Shown one piece after another: positions 51,581-60,339 of a DNA stretch of 64,000 bases (position 1 is its first letter; each line of letters begins with the position of its first letter). The notes under the pieces were generated by a model. That model was not told where the DNA came from and made no database searches. It saw only the letters and a program-made list of their open reading frames with translations. Made by a program: the position numbers and the translations under genes. The stretch is from Devosia sp. SL43 (GTDB lineage Bacteria > Pseudomonadota > Alphaproteobacteria > Rhizobiales > Devosiaceae): NCBI RefSeq assembly GCF_021729885.1, contig NZ_CP063401.1, positions 3,030,501-3,094,500 on the forward strand. The letters run 5' to 3'.

Positions 51581-52183
51581 ATGACCTTGGATCAATCCAA
51601 CCCCAAGCGCGAAAGCGGTGATGACCGGCGGCTGGCCATTGCGGCGGCGGCGCGGGCGATCATCGTCGAGAAGGGGCTCGAAGGGCTTAGAACGCGCGAT
51701 ATCGCGCAGCGCGTCGGCATCAACATTGCGACGCTGCATTATCATGTGCCGTCCAAGGAAGCGCTGGTGGCGCTCGTCGCCGAATCCATCCGCCGTGATT
51801 TTCACGCCCAGGCGATGCAGCACCCGCGTGAGGGCAAGTCGGCGCTGGAACGGCTTCATCTCGAATTCGACGACTTCCGCGAGACCGTGCGGGATATGCC
51901 CGAGCTCATCATCGTACTGACAGAACTTGGCGAGCGGGCGCGTAGAGATAGCGCCATCGCAGCGATCGTCACGCCGCTGCACCAGTTCTGGCGCAACCAG
52001 TTCACCGACATCTATCGCTTCGGCATAGCCGATGGCTCGTTCCGGCCGGACCTCGATCCCGAGGCGGCCGCCCTGATCACCACTGGCGCCCTGTCCGACT
52101 GCTGGCGCCAGTCCAATCTCACGCGCAGTGACCGGCTCGAACAGATCCTGCTCGAACTCGACCGCGCTTTCCGCAAATTCTGA
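51581..52183 (+). CDS. TetR/AcrR-family transcriptional repressor
   Basis: A 200-residue regulator. The N-terminal helix-turn-helix is RLAIAAAARAIIVEKGLEGLRTRDIAQRVGINIATLHYHVPSKEALV; the rest is the ligand-binding, dimerising helical domain. It lies 14 nt ahead of the MFS efflux gene and presumably represses both through the palindrome upstream. Start ATG 51581 follows GAGGCGG. Confidence 0.92.
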   Translation: MTLDQSNPKRESGDDRRLAIAAAARAIIVEKGLEGLRTRDIAQRVGINIATLHYHVPSKEALVALVAESIRRDFHAQAMQHPREGKSALERLHLEFDDFRETVRDMPELIIVLTELGERARRDSAIAAIVTPLHQFWRNQFTDIYRFGIADGSFRPDLDPEAAALITTGALSDCWRQSNLTRSDRLEQILLELDRAFRKF

Positions 52184-52197
52184 TCCTGAGGCAATCC

Positions 52198-53691
52198 ATG
52201 TCCGACACCCCCTCCCCCGGAGCGACAGCCGCGCCCGACCCGCGCCGCTGGTTGGCGCTGTTCATCCTGCTGATCGCCAATTTCATGAACCTGATTGACG
52301 TCACCATCGTCAATGTCGCTTTGCCGTCGATGCGCGATGGGCTGGGCGCTACCGACAGCCAGATCGAATGGGTCATTGCCGCCTATATTCTGGCTTTCGC
52401 GCTGGGCCTGCTGCCCTTTGGCCGCCTTGGCGATATCGTCGGGCGCACCACCCTGTTCCTCTGGGGCGTCGCCGGCTTCACCCTGGCCTCGGCGCTGTGC
52501 GGTCTTGCACCCAATATCGAATTCCTGATCGTCGCCCGCGTCATCCAGGGCCTGGCCGGCGCCATGATGACGCCGCAGGTGCTGGCCATCGCGACCGTCA
52601 CCTTCCCACCACATGAACGCGGCCAGGCCTTCTCGCTGTTCGGCCTCTCGGCAGGCCTCGCCGCAGTCTGCGGGCCCATCTTGGGCGGCATCCTGATATC
52701 GGCGGACCTGTTCGGCATGTCCTGGCAGCCGATCTTCTTGGTCAATATCCCGATTGGCATTGCCGCCGTGATCGCTGGCTGGTTCCTCATCCCGCGCCTG
52801 CCCGGCCATTCCGGCCTCAGCAACGACTATGTCGGCATCGGCCTGTTCGGCCTCGGCATTCTTGCCATTGTGTTCCCCATCATCGAGGGCCGCGCCTATG
52901 GCTGGCCGCTCTGGACCTACGGCATGATCGCCGCCGGCATCGTGCTGCTGGTGCTTTTCGTGATCTGGACCAGCATCCGTGCGGCCTACAACAAGCCGCA
53001 GCTGCTCAATATGGATCTCATCGCCAACCGTCAGTTCATGTTCGGCGCGTTCGTCGTGACCGTCTTTGCCTCGGGCATCCCCGGCATGTTCATGGTGATC
53101 TCGCTGCTGCTGCAAGGCGGCTTCGGTTTCACGCCGCTGGAATCGGGCCTGACCAACACGCCATTCTCTGTGGGCGTGCTGATCGCCTCGGCCATTGCCG
53201 GGCGGTTTGGCTCCAGCTACCTGCGCGGTCGCCTGGCGCTGGCCGGTGGGCTGCTGTCCTTCGGCATCGGCTGGCTGCATTTCTACATTGCCGGCGTCAC
53301 CGACAGCATCGACCACTGGCAGTTCCTGCCGCCGCTGCTGATCGCGGGCATTGGGCTGGGCCTGGGCTTCTCGTCGCTGTTCCAGCTCGTGCTGGCCAAT
53401 GTGCCGCCGCGCGATGCCGGCGCCGGTTCGGGCGCGCTGCAGGCCTTCCAGCAGGTGGGTGGTGCGCTGGGCATCGCCATCATCGGGGAAATCTTCTTCA
53501 GCAATCTCGGCAACAGCTTTGCAAGCGGCGGGACTCCGCAGGCTGCCTTCTCCGGAGCGTCTGCCCTGGCGCTGTGGTACATGGTGGCGAGCTTTGCGCT
53601 GGTCCTGATCCTGGCGCCGTTCTTCAAGAAGCCGCCGACCCAGCCGCAACGTGGCGGGCCACCAGCACAACCGGTGCTGGTTGAGGTCTAG
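52198..53691 (+). CDS. MFS multidrug efflux transporter, DHA2 (14-helix) type
   Basis: A 497-residue inner-membrane transporter with about 14 hydrophobic helices. Motif A-like GRLGDIVGRTTLFLWG, motif D1 NLIDVTIVNVALPSMRDGLG and motif C-type GPILGGIL mark the EmrB/QacA family of drug/proton antiporters. The substrate is not predictable; the TetR gene upstream suggests induction by its own substrate. A terminator follows. Confidence 0.93.
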   Translation: MSDTPSPGATAAPDPRRWLALFILLIANFMNLIDVTIVNVALPSMRDGLGATDSQIEWVIAAYILAFALGLLPFGRLGDIVGRTTLFLWGVAGFTLASALCGLAPNIEFLIVARVIQGLAGAMMTPQVLAIATVTFPPHERGQAFSLFGLSAGLAAVCGPILGGILISADLFGMSWQPIFLVNIPIGIAAVIAGWFLIPRLPGHSGLSNDYVGIGLFGLGILAIVFPIIEGRAYGWPLWTYGMIAAGIVLLVLFVIWTSIRAAYNKPQLLNMDLIANRQFMFGAFVVTVFASGIPGMFMVISLLLQGGFGFTPLESGLTNTPFSVGVLIASAIAGRFGSSYLRGRLALAGGLLSFGIGWLHFYIAGVTDSIDHWQFLPPLLIAGIGLGLGFSSLFQLVLANVPPRDAGAGSGALQAFQQVGGALGIAIIGEIFFSNLGNSFASGGTPQAAFSGASALALWYMVASFALVLILAPFFKKPPTQPQRGGPPAQPVLVEV

Positions 53692-53700
53692 AAGCAAAGA

Positions 53701-53726
53701 GGGCCGCCCCAATGGGCGGTCCTTTT
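53701..53726 (+). terminator. intrinsic terminator after the MFS gene
   Basis: GGGCCGCCC pairs with GGGCGGTCC (one G-U pair) around CAAT, followed by TTTT. The stem also precedes the argB stop from the other side, so it can serve both convergent genes. Confidence 0.75.
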
Positions 53727-53747
53727 CATTTGGAAGGCAGTTCGGAC

Positions 53748-54647
53748 CTACCGCACGATCAGCGTGCCAGCACCGAACTCGGTGAACAGTTCGACCAGTA
53801 CCACATGCGGTGACTTGCCGTTGAGGATGACCACGCCTTCGACGCCGTTTTCCAGCGCTTCAAGGCAGGTCTCGACCTTGGGGATCATACCGCCGGAAAT
53901 CGTGCCGTCGGCGATCAGTTCCTTGGCTTCGCGGACCGAAAGCTCGGGGATCAGCTTGCCGTTCTTGTCGAGCACGCCGGGCACGTCGGTCAGGAACAGC
54001 AGGCGCTTGGCGCCGAGCGAGCCGGCAATGGCGCCGGCAAAGGTATCGGCGTTGATATTGTAAGTATTGCCATCGCGACCCGGCGCGACCGGGGCGATCA
54101 CCGGGATCATCTCGGAGCGGGCCAAAAGATCGAGCAGAGTGCGGTCGACTTCGACCGGTTCGCCGACAAAGCCCAGATCGAGCACCTTCTCGATATTGGA
54201 GGTCGGGTCCTTGACCATCTTCACGGCCTTCTTGGCGAAGACCATGTTGCCGTCCTTGCCGCACAGGCCGATGGCCCATTCGCCCTCGGCATTGATCAGC
54301 GCTACGATTTCCTTGTTGATCGAGCCGGCCAGGACCATCTCGACCACTTCCATGGTCCGCGCGTCGGTGACGCGCAGCCCGCCTTCGAACTTGGATTCGA
54401 TTCCCAGCTTGGCCAGCATGGACGCGATCTGCGGCCCGCCTCCATGCACCACGATCGGATTGACCTTGCTCTGCTTGAGCAGGGCGATATCACGGGCAAA
54501 GGCCTGGCCGAGCTTGAGGTCGCCCATGGCGTGGCCGCCGTATTTCACCACGACGGTCTTGCCCTCATAGCGCTGCATATAGGGCAGGGCCTGGGCGAGA
54601 ATGCCGGCATCGTGGCTGAACCGGTCGGTATTATCTTGATCTGACAT
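53748..54647 (-). CDS. argB: acetylglutamate kinase
   Basis: A 299-residue amino-acid kinase that phosphorylates N-acetylglutamate in arginine synthesis. Landmarks: [56 protein letters not shown] and [18 protein letters not shown]. An N-terminal helix of about 25 residues (present here, [17 protein letters not shown]) is typical of arginine-inhibited hexameric forms. In many alphaproteobacteria argB sits next to engB; here about 5 kb of other genes separate them. Confidence 0.96.
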   Translation of the reverse strand: MSDQDNTDRFSHDAGILAQALPYMQRYEGKTVVVKYGGHAMGDLKLGQAFARDIALLKQSKVNPIVVHGGGPQIASMLAKLGIESKFEGGLRVTDARTMEVVEMVLAGSINKEIVALINAEGEWAIGLCGKDGNMVFAKKAVKMVKDPTSNIEKVLDLGFVGEPVEVDRTLLDLLARSEMIPVIAPVAPGRDGNTYNINADTFAGAIAGSLGAKRLLFLTDVPGVLDKNGKLIPELSVREAKELIADGTISGGMIPKVETCLEALENGVEGVVILNGKSPHVVLVELFTEFGAGTLIVR

Positions 54648-54841
54648 GGACAAGCCCAATCCCAAGGCAAAGCGGCGCAAAAAAGACCGTCACGGGTCTA
54701 GAGCATGAATGTGCAAAGGAAAAGACTGATGTGATCGAATTGGCCATTGATCCGACTGGCGATTTGCTGCGTTCTACGCATGCCGGACATCGCCCGGGCA
54801 AGGGCGAGGGATAGGCACGGGTTGGGAGGCAGGCTAGAACG

Positions 54842-55396
54842 ATGTCCACGATGCAGACTCCGTCACAGGACATTGCCGACCTCATCGCGCGTTGCGCGCT
54901 TCGGGACCGTGCGGCATTTCGTTCATTATACGAGCGGACCAGCGCGAAACTCTTCGGGGTGGTTCTGCGTATCTTAAAAGACCGCTCGGAAGCCGAAGAG
55001 GCCATCCAGGAAGTCTATGTGAAGGTCTGGCAACGCGCCGACCGCTATGTAGCCGGCAGTACCAGCCCGATAAGCTGGCTCGTCGCCGTCGCGCGAAACC
55101 ATTCGCTCGACATCCTGAGGGCTCGCCGGCCGCAGGCGGACGATATCGATGTGGCGCTCGAAGTGCCTGACAGCGGCCCCAGCCCGGAACGGGCGGCCGA
55201 AGACAGCGACGAACGTGGCCGCATCGAGCACTGCCTGGGCACGCTCGAACCCGATCGTGCCGACGCCGTGCGCGGTGCCTACCTCGATGGCTATAGCTAC
55301 GAGGAACTGGCCAGCCGCTACGCCGTGCCTTTGAATACGATGCGAACCTGGCTGCGACGCAGCCTGTTGAAATTGAAAGATTGTCTGACGGCATGA
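54842..55396 (+). CDS. ECF-type RNA polymerase sigma factor (SigK-like)
   Basis: A 184-residue ECF sigma factor: region 2 (FRSLYERTSAKLFGVVLRILKDRSEAEEAIQEVYVKVWQRADRY) and region 4 (LDGYSYEELASRYAVPLNTMRTWLRRSLLKLKDCL) joined by a short linker. The next gene encodes an RskA-type anti-sigma and overlaps it (ATGA), which identifies the regulatory pair. It likely controls the fasciclin and MsrB genes downstream and its own operon. Start ATG 54842. Confidence 0.92.
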   Translation: MSTMQTPSQDIADLIARCALRDRAAFRSLYERTSAKLFGVVLRILKDRSEAEEAIQEVYVKVWQRADRYVAGSTSPISWLVAVARNHSLDILRARRPQADDIDVALEVPDSGPSPERAAEDSDERGRIEHCLGTLEPDRADAVRGAYLDGYSYEELASRYAVPLNTMRTWLRRSLLKLKDCLTA

Positions 55397-56121
55397 GCAC
55401 GAGCGATGACAGCGGCGAGGATTTTGGCGGGCGCAATGCGCTGGTTGCCGAATATGTGCTTGGCCTGTTGTCGAGCGCCGAGCATGATCGTGTCGGCCGC
55501 CTTATCGAAGACAGCCAGACGCTGCGCGCCGAGCGTGACTTCTGGGTCTCTCGCTTCGCCGCTCTCAATGCCGAATTTGAGGAAACCCCTGTTCCCCCTC
55601 ATCTCTATGCCTCCATCGAGGCACGGGCCTTTGGCGACGTGGTCAAGGCCGGTCGGCCTGCGGCTTCGTTCTGGGAGTCGCTCATGGTCTGGCGCGGCAT
55701 CGCTGCCGGTGCGCTGGCTGTCGCTGCGGTGGCTGTCGGCTTCAACCTGATGACGCCGCGCTTCGACGCCGACCAGATGGCCGTGCAACTGGTTGCCGCG
55801 CTGCAGTCGCAGGAAGGCAGTGGCGTGGAATTCGTGGCATTCTACGACACGGCCCAGAGCCAGGTGCGCATCGTCTCGCTCGCCGGCACCGCCGTGCCGC
55901 AGAAGGACTATGAACTCTGGTATATCAATGCCGACCAGCCGGCCGTGTCGATGGGCGTTGTACCGGTCGATCAACGGCTTGAGATTCCGCTCGATGCAGA
56001 GACTCAGGCCAAGATCGGGCCCGGCACGGTGCTGGCGGTGACGCTGGAGCAGGCGGGTGGCTCGCCCACCGGTGTTGCACAGGGACCAATCGTCGCCTTG
56101 GGTAAGGCTATGGCTATCTGA
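55393..56121 (+). CDS. RskA-type anti-sigma factor
   Basis: A 242-residue protein. Cytoplasmic N-terminus (about 1-95, NALVAEYVLGLLSSAEHDRV is the anti-sigma helix), one membrane helix at about 103-122 (GIAAGALAVAAVAVGFNLM), and a periplasmic RskA domain with VQLVAALQSQEG, YELWYINADQPAVSMGVVP and AVTLEQAGGSPTG. No zinc-binding HxxxCxxC motif is present. It should hold the sigma factor at the membrane until a periplasmic signal triggers release. Start at ATG 55393 overlapping the sigma stop. Confidence 0.9.
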   Translation: MSTSDDSGEDFGGRNALVAEYVLGLLSSAEHDRVGRLIEDSQTLRAERDFWVSRFAALNAEFEETPVPPHLYASIEARAFGDVVKAGRPAASFWESLMVWRGIAAGALAVAAVAVGFNLMTPRFDADQMAVQLVAALQSQEGSGVEFVAFYDTAQSQVRIVSLAGTAVPQKDYELWYINADQPAVSMGVVPVDQRLEIPLDAETQAKIGPGTVLAVTLEQAGGSPTGVAQGPIVALGKAMAI

Positions 56122-56381
56122 CGGCGAAGAGGCAATAACGCGTTGCCGCAAAATTTAGTTTCAGCTGTTCCAAGAAAAATTTCATAGCTACAAAGTATTT
56201 GTCATCGATCTGAAAAGATCGGTGGCAAATTCTTTGAAATATGATGCTTTTTTGGATTGCGGGGCGTGCGCCGAATTATTTTTAGATTTTTCGCACTATC
56301 CTGAAACTTCGCTGAACAAGGTCCCGTTCCTTCGCATGTCCCCGCCGATAAGGGGAACGAAACACAGGAAGGAACAATCAA
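56122..56381 (+). promoter_or_regulatory. AT-rich gap with candidate ECF promoter for the fasciclin gene
   Basis: GAAAC (56303-56307), 17 nt, CGTT (56325-56328) resembles ECF promoters (-35 GAAAC-like, -10 CGTT) and would place the fasciclin ATG 54 nt downstream. The rest of the 260-nt gap is AT-rich and without a gene. AGGAAGG precedes the ATG at 56382. Confidence 0.4.
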
Positions 56382-56948
56382 ATGAATTTCCGCGCTCTTA
56401 CCCTTGCCGCCATGCTCTCGGTCTCCGCTCTCTCGGGCGCCGCCGTTTACGCTCAGGAAAACCCTGAAGTTGGCGGCGCTGCCATGTTCGCCGACAAGAA
56501 CATCATCGAAAACGCCGTGAACTCGGCTGACCACACCACGTTGGTTGCCGCCGTTCAGGCTGCTGGCCTGGTCGAAACCCTGTCGGGCCCTGGTCCGTTC
56601 ACCGTTCTGGCTCCTGTCAATGCTGCCTTCGACGCCCTGCCGGCTGGCACTGTCGAAACCCTGCTGAAGCCAGAGAACAAGGAAATGCTGTCGACGATCC
56701 TGGCTTGCCACGTGATCCCGGCCAAGGCCCTGTCGACCGACATCGTCGGTATGGTTGAAGCTGATGGCGGCGAGCATGTTGTCGACACCGTCGGCGGCTG
56801 CAAGCTGACCCTCAAGGCCGCTGATGGCAAGGTCACCGTGACCGACGAAAACGGCACCGTTGCCAACGTGACCATCGCCGACGTGATCCAGTCGAACGGC
56901 GTCATCCACGTGATCGACGCTGTCCTGACGCCCAAGTCGGCAATGTAA
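56382..56948 (+). CDS. secreted fasciclin-domain protein
   Basis: A 188-residue protein with a signal peptide (LTLAAMLSVSALSGAAVYA) and one FAS1 domain: NAVNSADHTTLVAAVQAAGLVETLSGPGPFTVLAPVNAAFDALP carries the H1 region, and VIQSNGVIHVIDAVLTP the H2 region. FAS1 proteins bind cell-surface or matrix components. Mycobacterial SigK controls the FAS1 proteins MPT70 and MPT83, which matches the neighbours here. A tight run of hairpins follows. Confidence 0.93.
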   Translation: MNFRALTLAAMLSVSALSGAAVYAQENPEVGGAAMFADKNIIENAVNSADHTTLVAAVQAAGLVETLSGPGPFTVLAPVNAAFDALPAGTVETLLKPENKEMLSTILACHVIPAKALSTDIVGMVEADGGEHVVDTVGGCKLTLKAADGKVTVTDENGTVANVTIADVIQSNGVIHVIDAVLTPKSAM

Positions 56949-56952
56949 CAAA

Positions 56953-57091
56953 GCTGGCCGTTCGGCCAGCGATGTAACCAAACGACGTGCCATGCGAATG
57001 GCACTTCGAGAGGACCCACATCCGAGCTCCGTGGGTCCTCACCAACACTTGACGCCTTTGGCCTTGCCTAAGCCAGGTCAAAGGTCGTCAA
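56953..57091. other. run of four hairpins between fasciclin and msrB genes
   Basis: Perfect hairpins: GCTGGCCG/CGGCCAGC (56953-56970), GTGCCAT/ATGGCAC (56987-57004), GAGGACCCAC/GTGGGTCCTC (57010-57040). A fourth, imperfect, pairs TTGACGCCTTTG with CAAAGGTCGTCAA (57049-57091). At least one is probably the fasciclin terminator; the rest may be a structured mRNA leader of msrB or a small RNA. Confidence 0.6.
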
Positions 57092-57162
57092 ATCAGCCCC
57101 GCGTCACGTGCTGCGTCCCTCCCGCAGCCCGGGCGTGGGGTCTCTGCTGAAAGGGAAGACAA

Positions 57163-57657
57163 ATGATCCTCGATCGTCGCAATGTCCTCTTGGGCGGTAC
57201 CGCCCTGACTGCCCTGGCAGCGTTCGCCTATTTCCGGCCGATGGGCATCGCCCGCGCCGCAGAAGGTGATTTCCCTTACAAGCTGACCGACGAAGAGTGG
57301 AAGGCCAAGCTCTCGCCGGAGGCCTATGACGTGCTGCGCCACGAAGGCACCGAGCGGCCGTTCACCTCGCCGCTCAATGACGAGCATGGCAACGGCACCT
57401 TTGCCTGCGCGGGTTGTGATCAGAGGCTGTTTGCCTCTGAGACCAAGTTCGACAGCGGCACCGGCTGGCCAAGCTTTTATACCTTCATCGATGGCGCCAT
57501 CGGCACCAGCGTGGACAGCGCTTTCGGCATGACCCGTACCGAAGTTCATTGCAGCAATTGCGGTGGTCACCAAGGCCATGTGTTCGAAGACGGCCCGGCA
57601 CCGACCGGCCTGCGCTACTGCATCAACGGCGTATCGCTGCAGTTCATTCCGGCCTGA
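57163..57657 (+). CDS. msrB: peptide-methionine (R)-S-oxide reductase, exported
   Basis: A 164-residue MsrB. A twin-arginine-like signal (LDRRNVLLGGTALTALAAFAYF) directs it to the periplasm, after which the enzyme has zinc ligands in CAGCDQRLF and CSNCGGHQGHVF, the GTGWPSFY motif and catalytic Cys in LRYCINGVSLQF. It repairs oxidised methionine (R form) in proteins. Lying after the sigma/anti-sigma/fasciclin genes it suggests an oxidative envelope stress regulon. Start ATG 57163 with AAGGGAAG. Confidence 0.95.
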   Translation: MILDRRNVLLGGTALTALAAFAYFRPMGIARAAEGDFPYKLTDEEWKAKLSPEAYDVLRHEGTERPFTSPLNDEHGNGTFACAGCDQRLFASETKFDSGTGWPSFYTFIDGAIGTSVDSAFGMTRTEVHCSNCGGHQGHVFEDGPAPTGLRYCINGVSLQFIPA

Positions 57658-58432
57658 TCGCATCACGATAGATGCGGCCCTCGCGCGCCACCCGGCGCCA
57701 GGGCCGCGCCTTGTTGAGCGCGATATCGAGCGTGGGATCGGCGCGATCGAGATCGGCCACGGCGATGTCGATACCCGCACCGCAACGCGCCAGCCATTGT
57801 CCATCCGGGCCGATGATACCGGAGGCGGGCGTATCGGCATTGGCGCAGGTGGCGGCAGCGATCCACAGGCAGGTGGTCGCCGCATGGCCGCGCAGGATGA
57901 TGTCGCCCACCGGGCCCATGCCATAAATGGCGTGCAGGACGCAGTCGACGCCAAGCGCTTCATAGCCCGCGAATAATTCGGGAAACTGCATTTCGATGCA
58001 GAGCGTGAGGCCGAAGGAAAAACCGTGCTGGGCAAATGTCCGCGGTTCGAAACCCGGCGAGTACCAGTCCGAAACCTCTGAATAGGACAGCAACCGTTTG
58101 TCGTAGCGGATAGCGGTCGGCAACACATGCAGGCTGTTATGCGGTCGCCTGTTCTTCAGTGGTGTGGCCGACCCAACCACCGCGATTATCCCCAACCCGG
58201 CCGCGTAGCTCCGGATCAGCGCCTGCTCGGTCGCGAGCCTATCCCAGTCGATCTGGGCCCAGTCCTGCACCTGCGCCTTGGCATATCCCGATAGCGCGCC
58301 TTCTGGAAACAGCGCGACATCTGCGCCCTGGGCAGCCGCGCGGTCGAGCATGGCGCGGATATGTGCGCCGTTGCTGGCAATGTCCCGTTCAATCCGGCTC
58401 TGCACGACGGCTATGCGGGTAGTTTCGGCCAT
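57644..58432 (-). CDS. carbon-nitrogen hydrolase (nitrilase superfamily)
   Basis: A 262-residue amidase-type enzyme with the Glu-Lys-Cys triad visible: Glu in ALFPEGALSGYAK, Lys in IRYDKRLLSYSE and Cys in LTLCIEMQFPELFAG. The superfamily includes amidases, carbamoylases and nitrilases; the specific substrate is not identifiable. Its 3' end overlaps the convergent msrB 3' end by 14 nt. Confidence 0.9.
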   Translation of the reverse strand: MAETTRIAVVQSRIERDIASNGAHIRAMLDRAAAQGADVALFPEGALSGYAKAQVQDWAQIDWDRLATEQALIRSYAAGLGIIAVVGSATPLKNRRPHNSLHVLPTAIRYDKRLLSYSEVSDWYSPGFEPRTFAQHGFSFGLTLCIEMQFPELFAGYEALGVDCVLHAIYGMGPVGDIILRGHAATTCLWIAAATCANADTPASGIIGPDGQWLARCGAGIDIAVADLDRADPTLDIALNKARPWRRVAREGRIYRDAIRPE

Positions 58433-58509
58433 GCGAGCCTCAAGGCGATTGATTCTGTTGCGCGCATTGTCGATATCTCGTCCCGATAAAGTCCAGCCTG
58501 GGCAGTCCC

Positions 58510-59217
58510 ATGAAACTCACCATCATCCAGACCGGCGACGTGCCCGTTGCGCTGCGCAGCCAGTTCGGGCCCTATCGGAAAATGTTCGAGACCATGTTCG
58601 ACGGCACCGGGCAGGGCTTCTCCTACGACATGGTGGCCGTATCGGACGGCGAGCCCTTTCCCGATCCTGGTCAGCTCGAGGGTATCGTCATTACCGGCTC
58701 GGCGGCCGGCGTTTATGACGACCTGCCCTGGATGAACCCGCTGCGCGCCTTCATCCGCGATGCCTATGGCAAGCGTACGCCCATGCTGGGTGTCTGCTTT
58801 GGCCACCAGATCATGGGCGATGCGCTGGGTGGCGATGTGCGCAAGTCTGAGAAGGGCTGGGGCCTGGGCCGCCACACCTATGGCGTGAAGGGCCGGCCCG
58901 ATTTCATGCGCAAAGCCCCGATCGAGCTGGCCGTCGCCTGTTCGCACCAGGATCAGGTCATCGTGCCGCCTGCCGAGGCCGACGTGATCCTGTCATCCGA
59001 ATTCACGCCCAATGCGGGACTGGCCTATCGCAATGGCGCGGCGCTAAGCTTTCAGCCGCACCCAGAATTTGCCGACGACTATACGATTGCACTGGCCGAG
59101 TTAAGGCGTGGAAAAGCACCCGACGAAGTCGTGGACACTGCGCTGGCCTCGATTGCCAAGCCGTCGCATAGTGGCGACGTTGCTGGATATATCGGGCAGT
59201 TCTTCAGGGGGCGCTGA
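58510..59217 (+). CDS. class I glutamine amidotransferase-like protein
   Basis: A 235-residue protein with the GATase-I nucleophile elbow LGVCFGHQIMGDALGG and the His-Glu pair in LSFQPHPEFADDY. Standalone domains of this type (GuaA-like, often annotated as GMP synthase amidotransferase) hydrolyse glutamine or gamma-glutamyl bonds. It is followed after one base by the DUF1801 gene. Confidence 0.88.
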   Translation: MKLTIIQTGDVPVALRSQFGPYRKMFETMFDGTGQGFSYDMVAVSDGEPFPDPGQLEGIVITGSAAGVYDDLPWMNPLRAFIRDAYGKRTPMLGVCFGHQIMGDALGGDVRKSEKGWGLGRHTYGVKGRPDFMRKAPIELAVACSHQDQVIVPPAEADVILSSEFTPNAGLAYRNGAALSFQPHPEFADDYTIALAELRRGKAPDEVVDTALASIAKPSHSGDVAGYIGQFFRGR

Positions 59218-59218
59218 C

Positions 59219-59614
59219 ATGGCGGTGGCGGAAAAGCTCAGTGCGGTCGACGAATACCTCGACACGCTTCAGCACGCGCGCAAGTCTGATATCGAACGGT
59301 TGCGCCGCGTGATCCTCGACGCCGTTCCCGGTCTCGTCGAGCGCATCAAGTGGAACGCCCCGAGCTTCGGCCTGGGCGATGATGATCGCATCACCATGCG
59401 CATCCATCCCGGCGATCGGCTGCAGCTGATCCTGCATCGGGGCGCCAAGGCTGCGGCCGATGATTTCTTCCGCTTCGAGGATCCCGACAAGCTGCTGAGC
59501 TGGGCCGCACCCGATCGTGGGGTGGTGACGTTCAGGGATGCCGACGATCTCGACGCCAAGGCTGCGCCATTGTGTGATGTGCTGCGGCGCTGGGTGGCCT
59601 GTACGACGCGGTAA
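59219..59614 (+). CDS. DUF1801 (YdhG/YjhC-like) family protein
   Basis: A 131-residue protein: LSAVDEYLDTLQHARKSDIERLRRVIL, then IKWNAPSFGLGDDDRITMRIHPGD, matching DUF1801 (iron-sulfur-less, YdhG-like) proteins of unknown function. The ATG at 59219 lies one base after the previous stop, indicating co-transcription with the amidotransferase; longer in-frame starts lie inside that gene and are disregarded. Confidence 0.85.
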   Translation: MAVAEKLSAVDEYLDTLQHARKSDIERLRRVILDAVPGLVERIKWNAPSFGLGDDDRITMRIHPGDRLQLILHRGAKAAADDFFRFEDPDKLLSWAAPDRGVVTFRDADDLDAKAAPLCDVLRRWVACTTR

Positions 59615-59619
59615 GGGGC

Positions 59620-60264
59620 TCAGCTCTCCAGCAGCATTGCGATTTCGGTGCGCAGCTCGCGCAGGCCTTCGCCCTTGAGCGATGAGGTCAGGATCACGTG
59701 CGGATGCGCAGCCGGACGCTTTGCGATCGCAGCCTTGGTGGCCGCGATGACCTTGGTCAGGTCTTCGGCCGACGGCTTGTCGGACTTGGTCAGGACGACC
59801 TGGTAGCTCACGGCGGACTTGTCGAGCTCGTTCATGACGGTGAGGTCATTGTCCTTGGGGCCGTGGCGGCCATCGACCAGCACATAGACGCGGCGCAGGG
59901 TGGCGCGGCCGGTGAGATACTGATGGATCAGCTTGGTCCACTGCCGCACCTTGTCCTCGGGCGCCTTGGCATAGCCATAGCCAGGCATATCGACGATGCG
60001 GAGTGGCTCGCTCTGGCTCTCGAAGATGTTGAGCTCCTGCGTCCGGCCAGGCGTGTTCGAGGTTCGGGCGAGGGCCGAAGTGCCGCAAAGCGCGTTGATC
60101 AGGCTCGATTTACCCACATTGGAACGACCGGCAAAGGAAATCTCAACGCGGTCCATCGGCGGCAGGTCCGCGATGCGCACGCAGCCTTTGACGAACAGGA
60201 ACGGCCGCGCAAACATCAGGCGGCCGCGCTCGATCATGTCGGGGGCGTAATCGATCTCGCTCAT
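59620..60264 (-). CDS. engB: ribosome biogenesis GTPase YsxC/EngB
   Basis: A 214-residue GTPase required for 50S assembly: G1 [15 protein letters not shown]2 threonines in [11 protein letters not shown]3 [13 protein letters not shown]4 LTKSDK and G5 near SSLKGEGL. It belongs to the conserved rpmH-rnpA-yidC-engB cluster and is the last of it here, 75 nt after yidC. Confidence 0.95.
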   Translation of the reverse strand: MSEIDYAPDMIERGRLMFARPFLFVKGCVRIADLPPMDRVEISFAGRSNVGKSSLINALCGTSALARTSNTPGRTQELNIFESQSEPLRIVDMPGYGYAKAPEDKVRQWTKLIHQYLTGRATLRRVYVLVDGRHGPKDNDLTVMNELDKSAVSYQVVLTKSDKPSAEDLTKVIAATKAAIAKRPAAHPHVILTSSLKGEGLRELRTEIAMLLES

Positions 60265-60339
60265 GGTAGTGCTCGCTTCAAAAGATAAGCCCGCCGGTTG
60301 GTTCCGGCGGGCAGTAGCATTTCTCGCCGATGAAAGCGA

